A stretch of 64,000 bases of DNA. Source: DSOI01 sp041394885 (GTDB lineage: Bacteria; Acidobacteriota; Terriglobia; Bryobacterales; Bryobacteraceae). The notes below the pieces were generated by a model, which worked only from the letters and a program-made list of their open reading frames with translations, was not told the DNA's origin and searched no databases. The stretch covers positions 62,001 through 126,000 of the forward strand of contig JAWKHI010000006.1 of NCBI GenBank assembly GCA_041394885.1, read 5' to 3'. This document shows, in pieces, positions 55,879 through 63,534 of the stretch; position 1 is the stretch's first letter, and the number at the start of each line of letters is the position of its first letter. The position numbers were made by a program, and so were the translations under genes.

Positions 55879-57151
55879 ATGGCGTATCCCAGTTTGAATA
55901 GAAGATATTTCCTAGGCTCGGCGCAGCCGCCGCGGCCGCGAGCAGGAAGGGCCGTCGCCGCTTAGTGACCGTGTGAAGGTGGGTATCATCGGCGTGGGAG
56001 GCCGTGGGCGGGCGCTTCTGCAGAGCTACGGCAGCATCGACGGCGTCCACGTGAAGACGCTGTGCGACGCCGACAAAGCTTCCCTCGAGAAGGCGCAGGC
56101 GGTGGCGGTGAAGCTGGGCATCCCGAAACCTGGGGAAGCCACCGACATGCGCCGGCTCCTCGACGACAAGGAGCTCGACGCGGTGGTCATCACCACGCCC
56201 GATCATTGGCATGCACCCGCGGCGATCCTCGCCGATGCCGGTAAGGACGTCTACGTGGAGAAGCCCGCGTCACACAACATCCGCGAGGGCCGCCTGATGA
56301 TTGACGCGGCCCGACGCAACGGGCGCCTGATGCAGGTGGGGACACAGTCACGGAGCCGCGCGTCGACGGTGCGGGCGATCGAGTTGATCCAGTCCGGCCG
56401 GATCGGCAAGATTCTCATGGTCAAGGCTTGAACGTCCAGCTTCGCGCCGACATCGGGCACAAAGAAGACGGTCCGGTTCCTCCCGGTGTCGACTACGAGA
56501 CGTGGCTCGGGCCCGCGCCATGGATTCCCTTCAACGAGAATCGCTTTCACTACAAATGGCACTGGCATTGGCATTTCGGCACCGGCGACGCTGGCAACGA
56601 CGGCGCGCATCAGGATCGACATCGGCGCGATGGGCGCTCGGCGTCAGCTATCCTGTCCGAGTCAGCAGCGGATCGGGCCGCAAGGTGTTCTCCAGGATGA
56701 TCAGCCAGACGCCTGACACCATGCTCGCCAACTTCGACTATGCCGACGGCAAGAGCATGATCTGGGAGAGCGCATCTGGAATCCGTACGGGATGAATGGC
56801 ATGCATAACGGCGTCGGCGTCTACGGTACGGACGGCATGGTCCACATCGGACCCTACAATCGGCGATGGGGCTTCGTCTTTGACAAGGACGGCAAGCTGG
56901 TCGAACACGACGATGCCGGCGACAGCGACTCCAGGCACCAGCGTAACTTCATCGAGTGCATCCGTCATGCAAGCTGCCCCTGCCGACATCATGAAGGCCA
57001 CTTCCGCCATTATCCATTGCCACCCGGCCAACATCGTCGCCTCGGACCGGGCGCAATATCACGTTCAATCAGGAGACCGAATCCATTCCAGACGATCCAA
57101 GGCCAATGTCCACGTGAGCCGATCCTACCGACTCACTGGGGGATCGCCTAA
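55879..57151 (+). pseudogene. Tat-exported Gfo/Idh/MocA oxidoreductase, frameshifted
   Basis: An NAD(P)-dependent oxidoreductase gene in pieces. The start ATG 55879 has GGAAAGGA upstream and encodes the twin-arginine signal MAYPSLNRRYFLGSA. After a shift, 55973-56431 is an intact Rossmann half (VGIIGVGGRGRALLQSYG, VVITTPDHWHAPAA, DVYVEKPASHN). Further shifts near 56420, 56600, 56780 and after 56960 separate PGVDYETWLGPAP, WALGVSYPVRV, DTMLANFDYADGKSMIWES, GVGVYGTDGMVHIGPYNRR and the end HWGIA with a stop at 57151. The order of pieces is that of the full family protein. Such exported enzymes are frequent in Acidobacteria and Planctomycetes and oxidise sugars or glycosides. It is either sequence error or a recent pseudogene. 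Confidence 0.8.
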
Positions 57152-57204
57152 GCCGGTGGGCGCTGGAGCCGGCGCCCAAGCATAACCAACTGGAACCAGT
57201 TACC

Positions 57205-57252
57205 GACGTATTAATACAGCGACGTATGAATACAGCGACGTATGAATACAGC
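57205..57252 (+). repeat. 16-bp tandem repeat, 3 copies
   Basis: GACGTATGAATACAGC is repeated head to tail at 57205-57220, 57221-57236 and 57237-57252; the first copy has TATTAATAC instead of TATGAATAC. It lies in the gap between the frameshifted oxidoreductase and the beta-propeller gene, 25 bp before the latter's start, so it may contain regulator sites or be a simple slippage product. Confidence 0.9.
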
Positions 57253-57276
57253 AAAGACAAGGTGGATGTGATGATG

Positions 57277-58180
57277 ATGAACAACGGAAATCGAAGAAAC
57301 CTTTCTCGCTGCGGTGCTCACGGCCGGGCCCGCAACCGCTTTGGCCGGAGCCGCTCCGCACCGCCCGCCGCCAAGCTGACAGCATGTACTGGTGCGCAAA
57401 GCCGGCAAGGTGGAAGTCGTTTTCAAGTCACCCGCCACCAAGCCGAATGGGCTCCAGGCCACCGGCGAAGGGCTCTGGATCATCGATCAGGGCCCGGGCA
57501 ACCAGGCGCACCTGGTGCAGTACAAAGATGGAAACGTCATCAAGGGGTTCGAAACCGAGACCGAGTCCTCGAGCGGCATCACCTTCGACGGGCAGGCGCT
57601 CTGGATCGGCTCCACCTACAGTCGCGAAATCGTCAAGTGCGACGCCAATACGGGCAAGGCTATCGAGCGGCACTTCACGCCAGGCGCGGGCGTAATCTAT
57701 AAGATGGTGGGCGATGCGCCAGCCCGGTCGAGTCCCGTGCCCCAGCATATGCGGCAAGTCACTCCGCCCAGGCCGGCCAAGCCGGGCGCGGCGCCGCGCG
57801 TCGGGGGATTTCAGATGGGGCAGAACAGTTCCACCGCGCCCGGAACCGGGGCCCACGGACAGGAGTGGCGCGACGGCAAGTTGTGGTTCTGCGTTCCCCC
57901 GTCGCGGCACGTCTACCGGATCGATCCAAAAAGCTGGGTGGTTGAGAAGCAGTTCCCCACCGCCGGCAACCGCCCGCACGGTATTGGATGGGAAGGAAAA
58001 TACCTCTGGGTAACGGATTCGAACTTGAACGCTTTCTTCAAACACGATCCCGATACCGGCGCCATGGTAGAGCGTATTCAACTCGCCGACAATGACCCGC
58101 TGCCCCACGGCATGACCATCTGGGACGGCTGGATGTGGTACTGCGACGACGTCGGCTTGGTGTGCCGATTCAAGCTCTAG
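57277..58180 (+). pseudogene. Tat-exported beta-propeller (NHL/SMP-30-like) protein, 5' end frameshifted
   Basis: The intact part from 57392 (262 residues) is a beta-propeller: GLQATGEGLWIIDQGPGNQA, GITFDGQALWIGSTYSREIV, HVYRIDPKSWVVEKQFPTAG and GIGWEGKYLWVTDSNLNAFF are repeated blades of the kind seen in SMP-30/glutamine-cyclotransferase-like proteins. The proper start is upstream: ATG 57277 gives MNNGNRRN, then one extra base near 57301 shifts to FLAAVLTAGPATALAGAAP, together a twin-arginine signal. A TGA at about 57377 also interrupts. So this gene's start shares the frameshift patch of the previous gene. Periplasmic; function unknown. Confidence 0.75.
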
Positions 58181-58246
58181 GGCGCCCCGTGGGTCGCATC
58201 GAATCCCCGCCGCCGGAACGTCGTTGATACAATCGAAAACGAAACG

Positions 58247-59386
58247 ATGAGGAGCCCCTTTCTACTGGCCACCTGCACCGTCCTGATCGCAAGTCTTGCC
58301 GCGGACACCCTCTGGGCCGCGAAGAAGAAAAAGAAGGACGAGGAAGAAGAAACCCAGACGCTCGAGACGATCCCGGATCCGCCGTCCGCTCTCCAGGCCG
58401 AAGCGGGACGCCTGGTGTTCTACACTTCGCCTTACACCACTAAAGGACTCCTCTCGCAGCAGGTCCGCGATTCCATCAAAGCCCTGTGGCGTCGTCATAA
58501 GAAGGCGCAGATCGTGAAGATCCGCGCCCTGGTGGCCGGCACCGGCGATCTGCGGCGCGTCCAGTCCCTGGTGGCCGAAATGTTCAGCGATAAGCGCCAG
58601 CCCATTCCGGTGGTCAGCGTCGTGCAGGTGGGCGCTCTGCCCGTCACCGGCGCGCAGGTCATCCTGGAGTCCACCGCGGTTGACCGCAAAGTGGTCAACC
58701 CGCACGGCTTGGCATTCATCTCCGGCAAGGGCGCCACCGCTGCGTTCGACCAGGAAAATCCCACGATGAAGGTAATGCCCCTCGCCGCCCGGTCCATGTC
58801 GGACCTGCGCACCGCGCTCACCGGCGTGGGGGCCGCTTCGAGCGACACTTTGCGCGTCACTTGTTTCATGAGCAGCCTCGAGGACCATGCACAAGTCCAC
58901 GCGCTGGTGGCCAAGGAATTCCCCCAAGCCGCCCTCGCCTTCGCGCAGACGCAGCGTTCGCCGGCGCAAAAGGTGGTGGAGTGCGAAGCCGTGGCGCGTC
59001 TGGCCGTCGATCCTGGCGTGGCCTGGAAAGTGGTGAATCCTCCCGGGCTCGCCGCCTCACCCAACTTCTCGCAGGCCGCCCTGGTTGGCCCTGGCAAGCT
59101 CGTTCTCAGCGGCGCGCAGCTTGCGTTCCGCGCGCAGGATTCCGATGTCCGCCTCGCGTTTGACCGCCTCAATTCCCAGCTCGAGCAGTCCGGCAGTTCG
59201 GTAAGGCACGTCTTCTGGTCGGGCATCTACTCTCTGTCGGCCGCCATCACCGGCAAGGTGCGCGCGCTGCGGTTTGAGTACTACGACAAGGCGAATCCAC
59301 CCGCCAGCACTCTGATGGAGTTCGAAGGATTGCCGTCGCTCGACTCCACCTTCGCGCTCGAAGTCATCGCCGGCATACCTCAATAG
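58247..59386 (+). CDS. exported protein with RidA/YjgF-like domains
   Basis: 379 residues. A signal peptide at 1-24 (LLATCTVLIASLAADTLWAA) is followed by a charged KKKKKDEEEE stretch. The rest holds repeated RidA-like units: RLVFYTSPYTTKGLLSQQVR, then VVNPHGLAFISGKGA, then KLVLSGAQLAFRAQDSDVRL with FDRLNSQLEQSGSSVRHVFW. RidA enzymes deaminate reactive enamines in the cytosol using a conserved Arg. Tandem exported versions are not characterised and the Arg is not obvious here, so a binding role is possible. TACAAT lies about 12 bases before the start. Confidence 0.72.
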   Translation: MRSPFLLATCTVLIASLAADTLWAAKKKKKDEEEETQTLETIPDPPSALQAEAGRLVFYTSPYTTKGLLSQQVRDSIKALWRRHKKAQIVKIRALVAGTGDLRRVQSLVAEMFSDKRQPIPVVSVVQVGALPVTGAQVILESTAVDRKVVNPHGLAFISGKGATAAFDQENPTMKVMPLAARSMSDLRTALTGVGAASSDTLRVTCFMSSLEDHAQVHALVAKEFPQAALAFAQTQRSPAQKVVECEAVARLAVDPGVAWKVVNPPGLAASPNFSQAALVGPGKLVLSGAQLAFRAQDSDVRLAFDRLNSQLEQSGSSVRHVFWSGIYSLSAAITGKVRALRFEYYDKANPPASTLMEFEGLPSLDSTFALEVIAGIPQ

Positions 59387-59410
59387 ACACCGCTACACTG
59401 GAGAATTCCC

Positions 59411-60445
59411 ATGTCCAAAACCGTCGTCACCTTCGGCGAAATCATGCTCCGGCTTGCGCCTCCCGGTTTTGAGCGCTTTCTGCAATCGCCCCAGTTTGTC
59501 GCCACCTTCGGGGGAGGAGAAGCCAACGTCGCCGTCGCCGTCGCCGGCTTTGGCGGATCGTCTCGTTTTGTGACGGTCCTGCCGCCCGCCAACCCCATCG
59601 TGGACTCGTTCATCGGGGAGATGCGCCGCTTCGGCGTGGATGCTTCGGCCATCGTCCGCGCCAAGGGACGGTTCGGCATCTACTTCGTCGAACCCGGCGC
59701 CAACCAGCGCCCATCCAAGGTGGTTTACGATCGCGACCATTCCTCCATCTCGCTCGCCAAACCCGGTGATGTCGATTGGTCCCGCTCGCTCGACGGTGCG
59801 GCATGGTTCCACACCACCGGCATCACGCCCGCGCTCAGCCAGTCCGCCGCCGATCTTGCGGTGGAGGCCGTCGCCCGCGCCCGTGCCCAGGGCGTCACCG
59901 TTTCCCTCGACCTCAACTTCCGCAAGAATCTCTGGAAGTACGGCAAAGCCGCCAAGGATGTTATGCCGGCCCTGGTGGCCCATACCGACTGGGTCATCGC
60001 CAACGAAGAAGATTGCCAGGCCGCGCTCGGCATCCACACCGCCGTCGATGTCCATTCCGGCAAGCTCGACCGGGAACAATACCGCGCCCTCGCCGAACGG
60101 GTGCTGGACGCCTACCCGCACCTCAAAGGCATCGCCATCACACTTCGCGAATCGCACTCGGCGTCCCACAACGGCTGGTCCGCCTGTCTCCACACCGGCA
60201 AGGAATTTCTCCTTTCGCGGCACTACGACATCACTCACATCGTGGACCGCGTCGGCGGTGGCGACTGCTTCGCCGGCGGACTCATTTTCGGGCTCCTCCA
60301 CCTCGACGGCCCTCAGGCCGCTCTCGAGTTCGCTGTCGCCGCCTCCTGCCTGAAACATTCCATTCCCGGCGACTTTAGCCGCTTCACCCGCGACGAAGTG
60401 GAAGGTTTGATCAAAGGTGGCGGATCCGGACGCGTCCAGCGGTAA
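59411..60445 (+). CDS. kdgK: 2-dehydro-3-deoxygluconokinase (PfkB family)
   Basis: 344 residues. A ribokinase-fold sugar kinase with the KdgK start VVTFGEIMLRLAPPGFERFL, PQFVATFGGGEANVAVAVAG, SLDLNFRKNLWKYG and the C-terminal PfkB signature DRVGGGDCFAGGLIFGLL, where Asp-254-equivalent GGGD is the catalytic base region. It phosphorylates KDG to KDPG, which the aldolase at 46893 can split. It probably serves uronate or pectin breakdown or the Entner-Doudoroff route. GGAG 7 bases before the ATG serves as ribosome-binding site. Confidence 0.9.
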   Translation: MSKTVVTFGEIMLRLAPPGFERFLQSPQFVATFGGGEANVAVAVAGFGGSSRFVTVLPPANPIVDSFIGEMRRFGVDASAIVRAKGRFGIYFVEPGANQRPSKVVYDRDHSSISLAKPGDVDWSRSLDGAAWFHTTGITPALSQSAADLAVEAVARARAQGVTVSLDLNFRKNLWKYGKAAKDVMPALVAHTDWVIANEEDCQAALGIHTAVDVHSGKLDREQYRALAERVLDAYPHLKGIAITLRESHSASHNGWSACLHTGKEFLLSRHYDITHIVDRVGGGDCFAGGLIFGLLHLDGPQAALEFAVAASCLKHSIPGDFSRFTRDEVEGLIKGGGSGRVQR

Positions 60446-60472
60446 TGCCGCGCGAGTGCACCGCGTGAACCG

Positions 60473-60508
60473 GTATAATCAGGGCTGGCTGTATAATCAC
60501 GGCTAGCC
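60473..60508 (+). repeat. 18-bp direct repeat with two TATAAT boxes
   Basis: GTATAATCAGGGCTGGCT (60473-60490) is followed at once by GTATAATCACGGCTAGCC (60491-60508), 15 of 18 bases alike. Each copy carries a perfect -10 hexamer (60474-60479 and 60492-60497). No good -35 is seen for either. They lie about 85-110 bp before the VWA gene and may be a doubled promoter. Confidence 0.6.
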
Positions 60509-60589
60509 GGCCCAACAGCGGGGCGCCCAAGGTATGCGGGAACACGCCCTGGTTCGGTTGTACCGGCGAGTGCTTAGGAAGAAGTAGAG

Positions 60590-61645
60590 GTGGCCATGCG
60601 ACGAAGGCTGTTTTTTCCCGTCTTATTGACCCCGCTGATCTCAGCGCAGGAACCTTCCACCACTGCGGCTGCCAAGCAGGAGCCCGGCTCCCAGCCCGCC
60701 GCCGAAGGCCCGGTCACCGACATTCGCGTGTCGGTGAACGAAGTCATCGTGCCCATCACCGTCACCGACGAGCAGGACCGCTTCGTGTCCAATCTGGAGC
60801 AGGACGATTTCGAGATCTTCGAGGAAGGCCGAAAACAGAAGATCGCCTACTTCAGCCGTGACCGTGCTCAGCCCGTCGTGATCGGCTTCCTGCTCGATGT
60901 GAGCAACGCCACTCGCGTTCACTGGAAGGTGTTTCAGGAAGCGGCTATCGATCTCATCGACACCCTCATCCCCGGTGACCCCAAATACAGCGGGTACCTC
61001 ATTTCTTACGCCACCGACGCCGAGTTGCAGGCCAATACCAGCCACGATCCCGAGCGGATGATGCAGAAGATCCGCAAGATCAAGCCCGGCGGCGGCGCCG
61101 CGCTCTACGACGCCATCTACATGGCCTGTACTTCGCGCGATCTCGTCAAAGGCGAGCCCATTGAGCCGCGCCGCATCATCGTGGTTATCGGCGACGGGCA
61201 CGACACCGCCAGCAAGAAGACGCGGGACGAAGTGCTTGAGCTCGCCCAGCGGAATCTCGTCACCATCTACGGAATTTCCACCAAGGCCTTCGGCTTCAAC
61301 AATGAAGGTGAGACCAACCTTCTCAAGCTCGCCGCCGATACCGGCGGACGCGTGGAAACGCCCCTCAACAAGCTGTACAAGGATGTGTCCGGCTATCTTT
61401 CCACGCCGTCCGATGAGGGTAACTACGCCCTCAAGGTTGGCACCGGCGGCTACGCGTCGGAGATCGCCAAGGGGATCTTTGACTCGATCAAGCAGGTTTC
61501 GGGCGAGATCACCACGCAATACATTCTGCGTTATACGCCCGATACCAACGACTCCGGCAAGGTTTTCCGGAACATCGAGGTGCGCGTCAATCTGGCCAAC
61601 GTGAAGGTCCGCGCGCGCAAGGGCTACTTTCCCTACAACCCCTAA
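60590..61645 (+). CDS. VWA domain protein (acidobacterial VWFA-related family)
   Basis: 351 residues from a GTG at 60590 with AGGAAG 8 bases upstream; the ATG at 60596 with AGAGG is the alternative. A signal peptide ends near ISAQ. TDIRVSVNEVIVPITVTDEQ with FVSNLEQDDFEIFEEGRKQK is the N-terminal domain of the VWFA-related acidobacterial family. A von Willebrand A domain follows (VIGFLLDVSNATRVHWKVFQ, GGAALYDAIYMAC, IIVVIGDGHDTASKKT). The metal-site motif DxSxS reads DVSNA, so its last Ser is missing and the other metal residues would have to suffice. Probably a periplasmic adhesion or assembly factor. Confidence 0.87.
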   Translation: MAMRRRLFFPVLLTPLISAQEPSTTAAAKQEPGSQPAAEGPVTDIRVSVNEVIVPITVTDEQDRFVSNLEQDDFEIFEEGRKQKIAYFSRDRAQPVVIGFLLDVSNATRVHWKVFQEAAIDLIDTLIPGDPKYSGYLISYATDAELQANTSHDPERMMQKIRKIKPGGGAALYDAIYMACTSRDLVKGEPIEPRRIIVVIGDGHDTASKKTRDEVLELAQRNLVTIYGISTKAFGFNNEGETNLLKLAADTGGRVETPLNKLYKDVSGYLSTPSDEGNYALKVGTGGYASEIAKGIFDSIKQVSGEITTQYILRYTPDTNDSGKVFRNIEVRVNLANVKVRARKGYFPYNP

Positions 61646-61672
61646 CCAATCCTTCCGAAAAGATCAACAGCG

Positions 61673-62488
61673 ATGCTCGTCGAAACCCAGGCAGCCGAAT
61701 ACCTGATCCTGGAAGCCCACCTGCCCGGCGGAGTCTCCGCTCCCATCGGCGTGGTGCTGCACGACGCCGGCCCACCGGCTCGCCTCGGTATCCGTCTTCG
61801 CCGCGATTGGGACCGCATCATCGGCGATGAAGAAGACCGCGAGGTTTTCGAAATGCTCGCCACCAGCCTCGCCGAGCAGGCCAGCGAGGATTCCCCATCC
61901 GCTTTTCTTGCGCGCCTCGAGGATTCCCTTTCCAACGCGCTTCGCATCTCGGAACGCCGGCCGGTGCTGATGGCCGGATTTGACGCAACCCTCGCCCGCA
62001 TCTACAAACGTGAGATTCCCGCCACCGTGATCCCCTTCCGCACCCATCTTCCGCTCTACGGCGCGCAGGCCGCCGCCGGAGGCTGGAGCGCCGATCAAGG
62101 CGACCCCTCCGCCGGCGATCCCTCCTGGGTCGAGGTCCCCGAGTCCACCCGTGTCGCCAACGGCATGTTCGTCGCCAAGGTCGTCGGCCGTTCCATGGAG
62201 CCCGTAATTCCCGATGGCGCCCTGTGCGTTTTCCGGGGATCGGTCACCGGATCTCGCGAAAATCGCCTCCTGCTCGTCGAGAACCGCGACAGCTTCGAGC
62301 ACCGTTACACGGTCAAACGATACAAGAGCCTCAAACGCACCGACGCCGGGACCGGCGAATGGACCCACGCCCGCATTCGCCTGGAACCGCTCAATCCGGA
62401 CTTCGACCCCTGGGATCTCGGCGAGGAATCCGAACTTCGCGTTCTCGGTGAGTTCGTCCAGGTGCTGGACCCGGAACCCGAACTTTGA
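61673..62488 (+). CDS. LexA/S24-like peptidase-domain protein without helix-turn-helix
   Basis: 271 residues. Residues 125-265 follow the LexA/UmuD C-terminal domain: LPLYGAQAAAGGW with an Ala135-Gly136 pair at the place of the LexA cleavage site, VAKVVGRSMEPVIPDGALCV with Ser174, RYTVKRY with Lys215 as the catalytic dyad partner, then IRLEPLNPDFDPWDL and ELRVLGEFVQVL. The first about 115 residues are not a DNA-binding domain; they contain YLILEAHLPGGVSAPIGVVL and resemble no family I can name (a weak likeness to DUF3037). It might be a self-cleaving switch that does not act as a repressor. It overlaps the dehydrogenase gene by TTGA. Confidence 0.72.
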   Translation: MLVETQAAEYLILEAHLPGGVSAPIGVVLHDAGPPARLGIRLRRDWDRIIGDEEDREVFEMLATSLAEQASEDSPSAFLARLEDSLSNALRISERRPVLMAGFDATLARIYKREIPATVIPFRTHLPLYGAQAAAGGWSADQGDPSAGDPSWVEVPESTRVANGMFVAKVVGRSMEPVIPDGALCVFRGSVTGSRENRLLLVENRDSFEHRYTVKRYKSLKRTDAGTGEWTHARIRLEPLNPDFDPWDLGEESELRVLGEFVQVLDPEPEL

Positions 62489-63468
62489 AACTCGTTATTC
62501 ATCCTCCCGTCGACGAGCGCCGCCTGAAGCTCGTCCAAGACGCCGCGGGCGATTCCGTCGAGGTGATCAACGCCGCGTCCCCCGATGACGCTGCCGCCGC
62601 CATGCCCGGCGCGGAAGCCTTCTTCGGCAAGATGACCCCCGCTTTGCTCGCGCGCGCCGGCGGCCTGCGCTGGATTCAGTCCCCCACCGCCAGCCTCGAA
62701 CACTACCTCTTCCCCGCGCTCATCGATCATCCCTGTCAGCTCACCAACATGCGCGGCTTGTACTCCGACGTCATCGCCGATCATGTGATGGGCTACGTGT
62801 TGTGCTTCGCCCGCAACCTTCACACCTACATCCGCCGCCAGATACAGCATCTCTACCAGCCCGAAGGCGGCGGCCACTCCGGGCAGCAATACATCCTCGG
62901 CCCCGGCGCCGTGAGCCCCATTGACCGTGCCCATATGCACTTGGCCGATCAAACCATGGGTGTCGTCGGCCTCGGCGCCATCGGGCTCGAGATCCGCCGC
63001 CGCGCGGAGGCGTTCGGCATCCGGGTGGCCGCCGTCGATCCCATCAACCCGGATGCGTGGCCGATGGAACGCCTCCCGGAGTTGCTTTCCACCTCCACCT
63101 TTGTCGTCATCGCCGCGCCCCATACCCCGCGCACGGAACGCATGTTCCGCACCCCCCTGTTCGAGCAGATGCAGCCCTCGTCGTACCTCATCAACATCGG
63201 GCGCGGCGCCATCGTCGTGCTCGACGATCTCGTCGAAGCGCTTCGCAGCCGCACCATCGCCGGCGCCGCGCTCGACGTCTACGAAACCGAGCCCCTCCCC
63301 GCCGATCATCCCCTCTGGGATTTTCCCAACGTGATTCTTACCCCTCACATCGCCGGCAACTCCACCCGCATCGCCGAACGCCACCTCGCCCTTTTGCTCG
63401 ATAATGTTCGCCGCTTTGCCGCCGGAGACCCCCTCCGCAACCTCGTCAACAAGTCCGAGTGGTTCTAG
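62485..63468 (+). CDS. D-2-hydroxyacid dehydrogenase
   Basis: 327 residues from a TTG that overlaps the previous stop (TTGA). NAD-binding domain: MGVVGLGAIGLEIRRRAEAF with GxGxxG, Asp in VAAVDPIN, then SSYLINIGRGAIVVLDDLV with the catalytic Arg region, Glu in DVYETEPLP and His in LTPHIAGNS, the catalytic trio of the family. The outer substrate domain is at both ends. It reduces a 2-oxo acid or oxidises a D-2-hydroxy acid; the exact substrate is not predictable (glyoxylate/hydroxypyruvate reductase-like). Confidence 0.9.
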   Translation: MKLVIHPPVDERRLKLVQDAAGDSVEVINAASPDDAAAAMPGAEAFFGKMTPALLARAGGLRWIQSPTASLEHYLFPALIDHPCQLTNMRGLYSDVIADHVMGYVLCFARNLHTYIRRQIQHLYQPEGGGHSGQQYILGPGAVSPIDRAHMHLADQTMGVVGLGAIGLEIRRRAEAFGIRVAAVDPINPDAWPMERLPELLSTSTFVVIAAPHTPRTERMFRTPLFEQMQPSSYLINIGRGAIVVLDDLVEALRSRTIAGAALDVYETEPLPADHPLWDFPNVILTPHIAGNSTRIAERHLALLLDNVRRFAAGDPLRNLVNKSEWF

Positions 63469-63534
63469 ACGCCGGCCCCACACCGGCATCCCCTGAGCGC
63501 GGACACGTACCCGCGCTAGGCGATAATCGTCTCT

